Source of the DNA: Kiloniellales bacterium
GTDB taxonomy: Bacteria; Pseudomonadota; Alphaproteobacteria; Kiloniellales; JAKSBE01
Direction: 5' to 3'
Length of the DNA: 57,808 bases
NCBI GenBank assembly: GCA_030066685.1
Contig: JASJBF010000037.1
Coordinates: 1-57,808 of the forward strand
Shown here: in pieces, positions 1-9,064 of the stretch
Layout of the letters: each line of letters begins with the position of its first letter
Numbering within the stretch: position 1 is the stretch's first letter
Translations under genes and position numbers: made by a program
Notes under the pieces: model-generated
Database searches by the model: none
Told to the model about the DNA's origin: nothing
Seen by the model: the letters and a program-made list of their open reading frames with translations, nothing else

Positions 1-168
1 GGTCCCGCGATCCGCCGCCAGCTCGGGGGCGTCCGGCAGCTTCGGGTCGCTCACCAGGCCCCAGGCGGCCAGGGCGAGGATCGCCGAGAGGCCGAGATAG
101 AGCCGGATCTGCGTTCCGCCCGGCGCGCGTCCGGCCGGCTGAAAGCTCTGCGGCTTGGCATAACTCAT
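1..168 (-). CDS. Partial gene: N-terminus of a small membrane-anchored protein
   Basis: The gene starts with ATG at 168 (minus strand) and is still open at the left edge, so only 56 codons are visible. A good ribosome-binding site (AGGAG) lies about 7 nt upstream of the start. The translation begins MSYAKPQSFQ, has a Gly/Pro-rich stretch, and then one hydrophobic segment at about residues 22-38, followed by SDPKLPDAPEL. This fits a single-pass membrane-anchored or exported protein. The family cannot be recognised from this fragment. Confidence 0.55.
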   Translation of the reverse strand, partial: MSYAKPQSFQPAGRAPGGTQIRLYLGLSAILALAAWGLVSDPKLPDAPELAADRGT

Positions 169-362
169 TTGAGATCTCCTCATCCGAAGCTTGGACCTGT
201 CCTTGGCTTGGCATTGCAGGCGAGTCGAGTCTTGGAAGAGAAATGCAACGTGCCGCCGCGCAGCGCAAACGACGAATCCCTATAGGTCAGGTCAGAAAAT
301 CTAATGCGACAACAGAGCAGGTCTTCAGCCTGCAGGGCCGAGCGTTCCGTCTCCGCCGGGTG

Positions 363-391
363 GGGGCCGCCGTCCGCTTGACGGCGGCCCC
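363..391 (-). terminator. GC-rich hairpin downstream of the AGCS symporter
   Basis: A perfect 12-bp stem (GGGGCCGCCGTC / GACGGCGGCCCC) with a 5-nt loop lies about 28 bp beyond the symporter stop codon on the minus strand. There is no T-tract, so it is a weak or Rho-assisted terminator, or an mRNA-stabilising 3' hairpin. Confidence 0.45.
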
Positions 392-419
392 TCGAAGGAC
401 GCGGGCTCGGCCCGGCGTC

Positions 420-1964
<1,545 letters not shown>

Positions 1965-2060
1965 GGGTGCCTCCCAGGGCCTTTTTCTTGGCGCGCCTGT
2001 CGCCGGAGTCTCCGGGGAAGGCCGCGCAATGAACCGTGAAGTCGGTGGTGGTGACTCCGG

Positions 2061-2495
2061 TCAGGGCACGACGGTGACCGGAACCGGCGAAATCTGAACC
2101 AGAGATCCGGCAACGCTGCCGAAGAGCATCGCCTTGATCTTGGACAGACCGCGCCTGCCGATGAATATCTGGCAGGCACCTTTCTCGCTGGCCAATGCGC
2201 TGAGCACCTCCGCAGCATGGCCGTGGCGGACCACGCCCTCGACCTCAAGCCCCTCGCCCTTGAGCGAGGCGACGAGGGGATCGAGAACCTGGCTCTGGGC
2301 CCGGGCGATCTCCTCCTCACGTCGCTTGTGGCGCTCTTCGTTTTCCTCTGGGGTGTTGAAGGTATAGGGCGACCACTCGATCACGTGGGCGACGATGAGG
2401 CGGGCCTTGCCCGCTTTGGCGCGCAGCTTCGCATAGTCGGCCGCGCGTCCGGCAGGCTCGCTGCCGTCCACGGCCAGAAGGAATGTGTCCGTCAT
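2061..2495 (-). CDS. Universal stress protein, UspA family
   Basis: The 144-aa protein is a single UspA domain. It has the N-terminal strand with an Asp (FLLAVDGSEPA) and a C-terminal G-x2-G-x9-G-(S/T)-like ATP-binding region (GRRGLSKIKAMLFGSVAGSL, about residues 115-134), ending in PVPVTVVP. Cytoplasmic stress proteins of this type bind ATP and help survival in starvation or oxidative stress. It lies upstream of the AGCS gene on the same strand with a gap of 96 bp, so the two may be co-transcribed. The 272 bp upstream to the next gene contain nothing I recognise. Confidence 0.88.
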   Translation of the reverse strand: MTDTFLLAVDGSEPAGRAADYAKLRAKAGKARLIVAHVIEWSPYTFNTPEENEERHKRREEEIARAQSQVLDPLVASLKGEGLEVEGVVRHGHAAEVLSALASEKGACQIFIGRRGLSKIKAMLFGSVAGSLVQISPVPVTVVP

Positions 2496-2767
2496 GCTTC
2501 CCCTCCCGAGCGTCGGGCGGCGATGCGACGAACCTCCACTGCGACTTGATCTCGAAACGACTACTGGGAGTCCGTCGTGACGCCCGTCCGCTCTCCTGTT
2601 CCACCCAAGACAATGCCGAGCCCGTCGATGTAACCGGGCGCGTCCGGGTTCGTTGCCCGGACCTGGACAGCGGTCCTCAATGGACCCCTTGAGCGCGATC
2701 AGTGTGGCCCTGGCTCAATCGCGGGTCCAGGATTTAGTTGGCGGCGGCAGAACCGCGAAATCAAACG

Positions 2768-5212
2768 CTACGCCCTCAGCGCCGCGTTCTCCGGGTCGTA
2801 GGGGCTTTCGGCGATGATGCGGGCGGGGCGGCGCTGGTCGAGGACGCGGACCTCGCAGGCGCGGCCGATCTCGGCGAAGTCGCTCTTCACGTAGCCCAGC
2901 ATCAGGGACTTGCCGACGTGGTGGCCGTAGCCGCCGGCGGTGCCGCGGCCGACCACCTCGCCGTCCATGAAGACCGGCTCGTTGCCGAAGGGATCGGCGT
3001 CGTCGGCGTCGATCTCGATCGTGCAGTAGGTGTTGGGCACGCCTTCCTCCTGCTGGCGGACCAGGGCGTCGCGGCCGGTGAAGTCGCCCTTGTTGAGCCG
3101 CACGAAGCGCTTGAGGCCGGCCTCCAGGGCCGAGTTCTCGGCGTTAAGGTCGGTGCCCCAGAGCCGGTAGGACTTCTCCAGGCGCAGGGAGTCCATGGCC
3201 CGCATGCCGGCCAGGCCGATGTCGAACTCGCGGCCGGCCTCCATGAGCGCGTCATAGAGGTGGTTCTGGTACTCGATCGGGTGGTGCAGTTCCCAGCCGA
3301 GCGAGCCGACGAAGTTGACCCGCAGCGCCCGGACCCCCGGCGCGAAGCCGACGGTCATCTCCTGCAGGGTGAGCCAGGGGAAGGCCTCGTTGGAGACGTC
3401 GGCGTCGGCCAGCTTCTCCAGCACCTTGCGCGCGTTGGGCCCGGCGAGGACGAAGACGCCGTACTGGGTCGTGGTGTCCTTGAGGATCACCGAGCCGTCA
3501 CGCGGCAGGTTCTTTTGCAGGAAATCCAGATCGTAGTCGTGGGCCGCGCCCGAGGAGATCAGGAAGAAGCGCTCGCCCCAGAGCCCGTCGGCCAGGCGGC
3601 TGATCGTGAACTCGGAGCGGATCGACCCCGAGGGGTTGAGGGCGTGGGCGAGGGTGATGCCGCCGAGCTTTTTCGGGATGACGTTGGCGACGAGGCGGTC
3701 CAGGAAGGCGCGGGCGCCGGGGCCCTCGACCTCGAACTTCGAGAAGGCCGAGAGTTCGATGACGCCCACGTTCTCGCGGACGGTGCGCACCTCGTTGCCG
3801 ACGTGCTCGAACCAGTTCGAGCGACGGAAGGAGTAGAGGTCCTTGCGCTCCGTGCCCGCGGGCGCGAACCAGTTGGGCCGCTCCCAGCCGAAGCGCTGGC
3901 CGAAGACCGCGCCGGCCGCATCCAGGCGGTCGTAGCAGGGCGGCGCCTTCGCAGGACGGCAGCCCGGGCGCTCCTCCATGGGATAGTGGATGATGAAGAC
4001 GTGCTCGTAGGCCTCCTCGTTCTTCAGCCTGGCGAAGTTCTTGGAGACCACGCCGAAGCGCCGCGGATCGACGCCGATCATGTCGACCGTGGGTTCGCCC
4101 TCGACCATCCACTCGGCGAGCTGCCAGCCGCCGCCGCCGGCCGCGGTGATGCCGAAGGAATGGCCCTCGGAAAGCCAGAAGTTGGGCAGGCCGAAGGCCG
4201 GGCCGACCATGGGATTGCCGTCCGGCGTGTAGGCGATGGGGCCGTTGACGATGTCCTTGATGCCGGCGTTCTCGAAGCTGGGCACCCGGGCCATGCAGGC
4301 CTCGACGTGGGGCATCAGGCGCTCCAGGTCGCCCGGGAAGAGGTCCTTCTCGAAGCTGGCCGGCACGCCGTCGGCGAAGCGAGCCGGGGCGCCCTTCTCG
4401 TAGGGGCCGAGGATCCAGCCCATGCGCTCCTCGCGGAAGTAGTACTGGGCGTCGGACTCGCGGAGGATCGGCAGCTCCGCGTTGCCGGCCTCGCGGTAGT
4501 CCTTCAGCACCGGGTCGACGTCGGTGACGATGTACTGGTGCTCGACCGGGATCGAAGGGATCTCCAGGCCGACCATCTTGGCGGTGGCGCGGGCGTAGTT
4601 GCCAGTCGCGCAGACCACGTGCTCGCAGGCGATCTCGCCCTTGGCGGTCTTGACGATCCACTCCAGGCTCTCGCTGCGCTCGATCCCCGTGACCTCGGTC
4701 TGCTGGTAGATCTCGGCGCCGTTTTGCCGGGCGCCCTTGGCCAGGGCCATGGTTACGTCGACCGGCGCGATGTGGCCGTCGGTCGGGTGCCAGAGCGCGC
4801 CGACCAGGCCGTCCATGGAGGCGAGCGGCCAGAGCTTCTTGATCTCTTCGACGCCGATCAGGTGGCATTCGACGCCGATGGTCTCGGCCGTGCACTGGTA
4901 GTTGCGGTACTCGTCCATGCGGTCGCGGTTGGTCGCCAGGCGCAGGTTGCCGGTGTTGTGGAAGCCCACGGCCTGGCCGGTCTCGGCCTCCAGCCTCTTG
5001 TAGAGCTCGACCGAGTACTGGTGCAGCTGGCCGACGCTGTAGCTCATGTTGAACAGCGGCAAGAGGCCGGCGGCGTGCCAGGTGGAGCCGGCGGTCAGCT
5101 CGGTCCGCTCGAGCAGGACCACGTCGTTCCAGCCCTTCTTGACCAGGTGATAGAGGACGCTGACGCCGTTGACGCCGCCGCCGATGACAACCACGCGGGC
5201 ATGGCTCTTCAT
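2768..5212 (-). CDS. Dimethylglycine dehydrogenase-type flavoprotein (FAD-DAO + GcvT domains)
   Basis: The 814-aa protein starts with a Rossmann GxGxxG-like motif (VVVIGGGVNGVSVLYHL) and a DAO-type FAD domain (to about residue 370). An FAO_M linker and a C-terminal aminomethyltransferase-like GcvT domain (about 430-800) follow, the layout of dimethylglycine and sarcosine dehydrogenases. The motif GSTWHAAG places His46 where mitochondrial DMGDH attaches FAD covalently. Family members oxidatively demethylate dimethylglycine or sarcosine and pass the C1 unit to tetrahydrofolate as methylene-THF. It is divergent from MttB-1, across 295 bp, which supports a role in betaine catabolism. The exact methylamine substrate is not fixed by sequence. 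Confidence 0.88.
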   Translation of the reverse strand: MKSHARVVVIGGGVNGVSVLYHLVKKGWNDVVLLERTELTAGSTWHAAGLLPLFNMSYSVGQLHQYSVELYKRLEAETGQAVGFHNTGNLRLATNRDRMDEYRNYQCTAETIGVECHLIGVEEIKKLWPLASMDGLVGALWHPTDGHIAPVDVTMALAKGARQNGAEIYQQTEVTGIERSESLEWIVKTAKGEIACEHVVCATGNYARATAKMVGLEIPSIPVEHQYIVTDVDPVLKDYREAGNAELPILRESDAQYYFREERMGWILGPYEKGAPARFADGVPASFEKDLFPGDLERLMPHVEACMARVPSFENAGIKDIVNGPIAYTPDGNPMVGPAFGLPNFWLSEGHSFGITAAGGGGWQLAEWMVEGEPTVDMIGVDPRRFGVVSKNFARLKNEEAYEHVFIIHYPMEERPGCRPAKAPPCYDRLDAAGAVFGQRFGWERPNWFAPAGTERKDLYSFRRSNWFEHVGNEVRTVRENVGVIELSAFSKFEVEGPGARAFLDRLVANVIPKKLGGITLAHALNPSGSIRSEFTISRLADGLWGERFFLISSGAAHDYDLDFLQKNLPRDGSVILKDTTTQYGVFVLAGPNARKVLEKLADADVSNEAFPWLTLQEMTVGFAPGVRALRVNFVGSLGWELHHPIEYQNHLYDALMEAGREFDIGLAGMRAMDSLRLEKSYRLWGTDLNAENSALEAGLKRFVRLNKGDFTGRDALVRQQEEGVPNTYCTIEIDADDADPFGNEPVFMDGEVVGRGTAGGYGHHVGKSLMLGYVKSDFAEIGRACEVRVLDQRRPARIIAESPYDPENAALRA

Positions 5213-5507
5213 GCCGAATCTCCTCGCTGCCGTCCCCCGCAGGCCGCCCGGCCGCCCTGGGCCGGTTTTCTGTCCTGATTACAGCCTCTTAGAGGGTATG
5301 TCTCAAGGAAACCATGGTCCCTCGGCGCGCCCCGGTCCCCCGAAGGTGCGACGCTGCCCGCCGAATTTCCGACATGCGGCACCCCCTGACGGGACCGATC
5401 CCGGCACCGCCGCCGCGATTGCGCGCAGGCCGGTCGCTGGGGCGACAGAGCGGCGGTGCTGCCTGGGCGGACTATCGCCGCAAGACAAGGCTTTGGGGAC
5501 AAGGGCC
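5213..5507. promoter_or_regulatory. Divergent intergenic region between the DMGDH and MttB-1 genes
   Basis: These 295 bp separate the starts of two divergent betaine-catabolism genes and must hold both promoters. A near-palindrome CCTCTTAGAGG lies around 5285-5295, close to the DMGDH start, and could be an operator. I see no clear riboswitch, although the region towards MttB-1 is very GC-rich. Confidence 0.35.
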
Positions 5508-7070
5508 ATGGCAAATCCGGCAGAGATCGCCAGGGCGCGTCGGCGCGGGCGCGAGAGCGGCGGCCGCGAGGCGCGGCGGGCGGCGCGCGGCGGCGGCAGG
5601 AGCGAGCAACTGCGCTTCATCCAGCGCAAGATCCCGGTCTACGAGATCCTGAGCGAGGAGGGTCTGGCGCTCTGTGAGCAGAACGCCGAGACCGTGCTGC
5701 AGGAGATCGGCATCGAATACCGCGACGACGAGGAAGCGCTGAAGATCTGGAAGGACGCCGGCGCCGACGTCGACGGCGTCCGGGTGCGCTGCCCCAGGGG
5801 CATGTGCCGGGAGATCATTCGGAAGTCCGCGCCGGCAAGCTTCACCCAGCACGCCCGCAACCCGGCGCGCAGCGTCGAGATCGGCGGCAACGCCACGGTC
5901 TTCGCGCCGGTCTACGGCCCGCCCTTCATCCGCAACCTGGACGAGGGCCGCCGCTACGCGACCATTGAGGACTTCCGCAACTTCGTGAAGCTGGCCTATG
6001 TGGCGCCGGCCATCCACCACTCCGGCGGCACGGTCTGCGAGCCGGTCGACGTGCCCGTCAACAAGCGCCACCTGGACATGGTCTACAGCCACATCCGCTA
6101 TTCCGATAAGCCCTTCATGGGCTCGGTGACCGCGCCGGAGCGGGCCGAGGACAGCGTGGCCATGGCCAAGCTGGTCTTCGGCGAGGCCTTCGTCGCCGAG
6201 AACACGGTGATGGTCAGCCTGATCAACGCCAACTCGCCCATGACCTTCGACGGCACCATGCTGGGCGCGCTCAAGGTCTACGCCCGGGCCAAGCAGGCGG
6301 CGATCGTCACGCCCTTCATCCTCTCCGGGGCCATGGCGCCGGTGACCCCGCTCGGGGTCATGACCCAGACCCTGGCCGAGGCCATGTCGGGCATCGCCTT
6401 CGCCCAGCTGGTGCGGCCCGGCGCACCTTGCATCCTGGGCAGCTTCGCCAGCTCGATGTCGATGCAGTCCGGGGCGCCGACCTTCGGCACGCCGGAGCCG
6501 GCGCTGGTGCTCTACGGCATGGCCCAGCTGGCCCGTCGCCTGGGGGTGCCCTTCCGCTCCGGCGGCTCGCTCTGCGGGTCCAAGGTGCCGGACGCCCAGG
6601 CCGCGCACGAGAGTAGCCAGACCCTGCTGCCGACGGTCCAGGCCGGGGTCAACTTCGTGCTGCACGCGGCCGGCTGGCTGGAAGGCGGCCTAGCCTCCTC
6701 CTACGAGAAGTTCGTCATCGACGCCGACCAACTCGCCATGATGCAGGTCCTGACCCAGGGCTACGATCTCTCGGAGAGCGGCCAGGCCATGGACGCCCTG
6801 CGCGAGGTCGGGCCGGGCCAGCACTTTCTCGGCTGCGCCCACACCCAGGCCAACTTCGAGACCGCCTTCTACCGCTCGCCGGTCGCCGACAACAACTCCT
6901 TCGAGCAGTGGGAGGCCGAAGGCGCCCTGGACACGGCCCAGCGCGCCAACACCCTGTGGAAGAAGTGGCTGCGGGATTACGAGGCGCCGGCCCTGGACCC
7001 CGGGATCGACGAGGCCCTGCAGGCCTACATGGCCCGGCGCAAGGACTCCGAGCCCGACGCCTTCGCGTGA
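5508..7070 (+). CDS. Trimethylamine methyltransferase (MttB) family protein, non-pyrrolysine, copy 1
   Basis: I chose ATG 5508, giving 520 aa. The open frame extends further upstream, but that part is low-complexity and the paralogue at 21550 has the same 520-aa length and an equally basic N-terminus. From RKIPVYEILSEEG onward it is a full MttB-superfamily TIM-barrel protein. The frame has no internal TAG, so it lacks pyrrolysine and belongs with MtgB-like members, which transfer a methyl group from glycine betaine or other quaternary amines to a cobalamin carrier protein. Conserved stretches shared with copy 2 include CEPVDVPVNKRHLDMVY and GAPTFGTPEPAL. It is divergent from DMGDH. Its corrinoid protein is not in the window; a RACo activator lies at 55.5 kb. 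The substrate is inferred. Confidence 0.88.
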   Translation: MANPAEIARARRRGRESGGREARRAARGGGRSEQLRFIQRKIPVYEILSEEGLALCEQNAETVLQEIGIEYRDDEEALKIWKDAGADVDGVRVRCPRGMCREIIRKSAPASFTQHARNPARSVEIGGNATVFAPVYGPPFIRNLDEGRRYATIEDFRNFVKLAYVAPAIHHSGGTVCEPVDVPVNKRHLDMVYSHIRYSDKPFMGSVTAPERAEDSVAMAKLVFGEAFVAENTVMVSLINANSPMTFDGTMLGALKVYARAKQAAIVTPFILSGAMAPVTPLGVMTQTLAEAMSGIAFAQLVRPGAPCILGSFASSMSMQSGAPTFGTPEPALVLYGMAQLARRLGVPFRSGGSLCGSKVPDAQAAHESSQTLLPTVQAGVNFVLHAAGWLEGGLASSYEKFVIDADQLAMMQVLTQGYDLSESGQAMDALREVGPGQHFLGCAHTQANFETAFYRSPVADNNSFEQWEAEGALDTAQRANTLWKKWLRDYEAPALDPGIDEALQAYMARRKDSEPDAFA

Positions 7071-7088
7071 GGCCGCCGGGCGCCGGCG

Positions 7089-7679
7089 CTACTCCGTCGA
7101 CCTTACGGGCTTGAAGAGCGAGAAGGCGCCGCGCAGATCGCCTTCCGCGAAGCCGACCGCCTGGTCTTCCGGATAGGCCTCGCGCAGGGCTTCGGCCACG
7201 CCCGGTGCCAGCTTGCTGCCGTGGCAGCCGAGGCAGGCCTTCTGGACCGGGATCGCCTTCATGAAATGAACGCCGCGCTCGCCCTTGTAGACGGCCGTCT
7301 GCACGGTCTCCATCTCGGGCAGGGGCTCGCCCCGGGCGGCGCGGGCGGCGTAGGCCTGCAGCACCAGCAGCTCCTGTGTCCGCGGCCGGTTCTCGGGGTT
7401 GCGGACCTTGAGGGCGGTGCGGCGGATGTCCCAGCCGGTCTCCTCCTTCAGATCGGCGGCGACCTGCGGCGCCAGGTGCTGACAGGCGGACACGGCGCCG
7501 CCGGGCCCGCGCTCGTCCTTGGCCACCTTCAGCTCCGCCTGCATCGCGGTGACCAAGCGCTTGATTACCGCCTTGGCCTCCTTGGCCCGGGCTTCCAAGG
7601 CTTGGGCGTCGGGCTCCTGCGCCGTCGCCGGTGCGGCCAGCATCGCGGCGATCAGGGCCAGCCGTAACACGTGCTTCAT
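7089..7679 (-). CDS. Exported c-type heme protein, DUF3365 (Tll0287-like)
   Basis: Start ATG 7679 is preferred over an in-frame ATG at 7724 because it has a GGGAGAG ribosome-binding site and begins a signal peptide (MKHVLRLALIAAMLAAPATAQ). The 196-aa product has one heme-binding CLGCH motif near residues 147-151 and the DUF3365 layout (a conserved NPENRP-type segment, then the C-terminal CxxCH). These proteins are periplasmic single-heme sensors or electron carriers. It is transcribed divergently from an ArsR-family regulator with a 143-bp shared upstream region containing an operator-like repeat, so it is likely under that regulator's control. Confidence 0.82.
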   Translation of the reverse strand: MKHVLRLALIAAMLAAPATAQEPDAQALEARAKEAKAVIKRLVTAMQAELKVAKDERGPGGAVSACQHLAPQVAADLKEETGWDIRRTALKVRNPENRPRTQELLVLQAYAARAARGEPLPEMETVQTAVYKGERGVHFMKAIPVQKACLGCHGSKLAPGVAEALREAYPEDQAVGFAEGDLRGAFSLFKPVRSTE

Positions 7680-7739
7680 CAAGTCTCTCCCTTCGTCCTC
7701 TTCCTTTCGCCGGCGCGCCGCCAACTTTGGATATCGTAA

Positions 7740-7755
7740 CTTCGAAGATTCGAAT
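7740..7755. promoter_or_regulatory. Candidate ArsR/SqrR-type operator between divergent genes
   Basis: TTCGAA occurs twice (7741-7746 and 7749-7754) separated by GA, making an imperfect dyad. Read as CTTC-N8-GAAT (7740-7755), it resembles the ATTC-N8-GAAT site I recall for the sulfide-responsive repressor SqrR. It directly precedes a good -35 box, so a bound repressor would block polymerase in the ArsR direction. Binding is an inference. Confidence 0.4.
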
Positions 7756-7758
7756 ATA

Positions 7759-7788
7759 TTGACACTGTAGCGAGCTTTGTTTGAGAAT
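7759..7788 (+). promoter_or_regulatory. Sigma-70-type promoter for the ArsR-family gene
   Basis: A perfect -35 hexamer TTGACA (7759-7764), an 18-bp spacer and a -10-like GAGAAT (7783-7788) lie about 35 bp upstream of the regulator's start. The local AT content is much higher than that of the surroundings. Confidence 0.5.
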
Positions 7789-7822
7789 CCAAGCCTGTTT
7801 CGAAGCGAGGAGAGGGCGCGGG

Positions 7823-8152
7823 ATGGATCCGAAGGAAATGCGGCGCACGGCGCCCGCGATCGCCGAGCTGATGAAGGTGCTGTCCAACGAGACCCGCCTG
7901 ATGATCCTCTGCCTGCTGGTCGAGGGCGAGCGCTCGGTCAATGACCTGGCCGAGACCCTGGGAGTCCGTGGGCCGACGATGTCCCAGCAGCTGGCGCTGC
8001 TGCGCAAGGACGGCCTGGTCAAGACCCGCCGCGAGGGCCAGACCATCCACTACAGCCTGGCCCGCGACGACATCCGGGCGCTGATGGGCTTCCTCCACGA
8101 CAGCTATTGCGGTGCCGCGGGCAGGCGCGGCCGCAAGTCCCGCGCGGCCTGA
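7823..8152 (+). CDS. ArsR-family transcriptional repressor, SqrR/BigR-like
   Basis: ATG 7823 follows a strong GAGGAGAGGG ribosome-binding site and gives 109 aa. The winged helix-turn-helix is clear: LMKVLSNETRLMILCLL, then recognition helix GPTMSQQLALL and wing TRREGQTIHYSL. There is no CxC metal site as in ArsR/SmtB alpha-3. Instead there are two cysteines, Cys30 in the LMILC helix and Cys96 near the C-terminus (SYC). This is the arrangement of SqrR/BigR proteins, which sense persulfides or oxidants by linking the two cysteines. It probably controls itself and the divergent heme protein. Metal sensing is less likely but not excluded. Confidence 0.83.
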   Translation: MDPKEMRRTAPAIAELMKVLSNETRLMILCLLVEGERSVNDLAETLGVRGPTMSQQLALLRKDGLVKTRREGQTIHYSLARDDIRALMGFLHDSYCGAAGRRGRKSRAA

Positions 8153-8163
8153 GGGCCGGCCCC

Positions 8164-8997
8164 GTGCCGAGGGTCGCGCTCTCGGTCGCGGCCTGCCTGA
8201 TTCTCGCCGCCTGCGAGAGCTTGCTCTTCTATCCGACGGCGGACCTGACCGGCGATCCAGGGCGCCTCGGGCTTTCCTATCAGGAGATGAACATCGAGAC
8301 CGCCGACGGGCTGGCGTTGGACGCCTGGTTCCTGCCCGCCGAGGCGGCGCGGGACACGGGCTGCACCTTGCTCTTCCTGCACGGCAACGCCGGCAACATC
8401 AGCACGCACCTTCCCATCGTCACCTGGCTCCCGGCGGCTGGCTACGGCGTGCTGCTCTTCGACTACCGCGGCTACGGCCGCTCGCCGGGCGAGCCCAGCC
8501 TTTCGGGACTGCGTCGCGATTTCGATGCGGCGCTCGACGCGCTGCTGGCGAAGGATGGCATGGCGCCGGGAGACGTGGTCGTCTTCGGCCAGAGCCTGGG
8601 CGGCGCGGTCGCGGTGACGGCGCTCGCCGCCTCGCCCCACCGCCATGAGGTCAAGGCCCTGGTCATCGAAGGCGCGCCTTCGAACTATCGCGAGATCACC
8701 CAGGAGAAGCTGGCCGCCTTCTGGCCGACCTGGCCGCTGCAATGGCCGCTGGCGCAGATCATGACCGACGACTTCCGCCCGGCGGAGGCCATCGCCGAGA
8801 TCAGCCCGACGCCGGTCCTGATCCTGCACGGGCAGGCGGACCGCGTCGTTCCGCCGCACCATGGCGAAGCCCTCTTCGCCGCCGCCGGCAAGCCCAAGAC
8901 CCTGTGGCGGCTCGAAGGCGGCCGGCATATCGCGGCGCTGAACGAAGAACGCCATCGCGAGGCCCTGGTCCGCTTTCTCGGGCGCTGCGACGCCTGA
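8164..8997 (+). CDS. Lipoprotein alpha/beta hydrolase (BEM46/ABHD13-like)
   Basis: GTG 8164 is preferred because it begins a lipoprotein signal peptide (VPRVALSVAACLILAAC, lipobox LAAC) only 11 bp after the ArsR stop. The 277-aa product contains LFLHGNAGN (oxyanion-hole region), the fold marker DYRGYGRSPG and the nucleophile elbow GQSLGG, with a C-terminal catalytic His in GGRHIAAL. This is the BEM46/ABHD13-type serine hydrolase pattern, and the protein is probably tethered in the cell envelope. The substrate is unknown. It is likely co-transcribed with the ArsR gene. Confidence 0.82.
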   Translation: MPRVALSVAACLILAACESLLFYPTADLTGDPGRLGLSYQEMNIETADGLALDAWFLPAEAARDTGCTLLFLHGNAGNISTHLPIVTWLPAAGYGVLLFDYRGYGRSPGEPSLSGLRRDFDAALDALLAKDGMAPGDVVVFGQSLGGAVAVTALAASPHRHEVKALVIEGAPSNYREITQEKLAAFWPTWPLQWPLAQIMTDDFRPAEAIAEISPTPVLILHGQADRVVPPHHGEALFAAAGKPKTLWRLEGGRHIAALNEERHREALVRFLGRCDA

Positions 8998-9046
8998 TCC
9001 AGGAGGTGACAGGACCGAGGCCTGCCGACCGAGCGGCCCGGACCGC

Positions 9047-9064
9047 GCCCCTTGGTATTACCCC
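9047..9064. repeat. 18-bp relic matching the end of the MITE-like element at 37952
   Basis: On the minus strand this reads GGGTAATACCAAGGGGCG, which is identical to the left end, including flank, of the inverted-repeat element near 37949-37966. It covers the multicopper oxidase stop codon. No second arm is visible here, so it is a remnant or a chance match. Coordinates may be off by a few bases. Confidence 0.4.

Noticed and set aside
5169-5507. Upstream in-frame extension of the MttB-1 gene (113 extra codons)
   Set aside because: The extension is Pro/Arg-rich with no homology, lies in the divergent promoter region, and would make copy 1 longer than its 520-aa paralogue.
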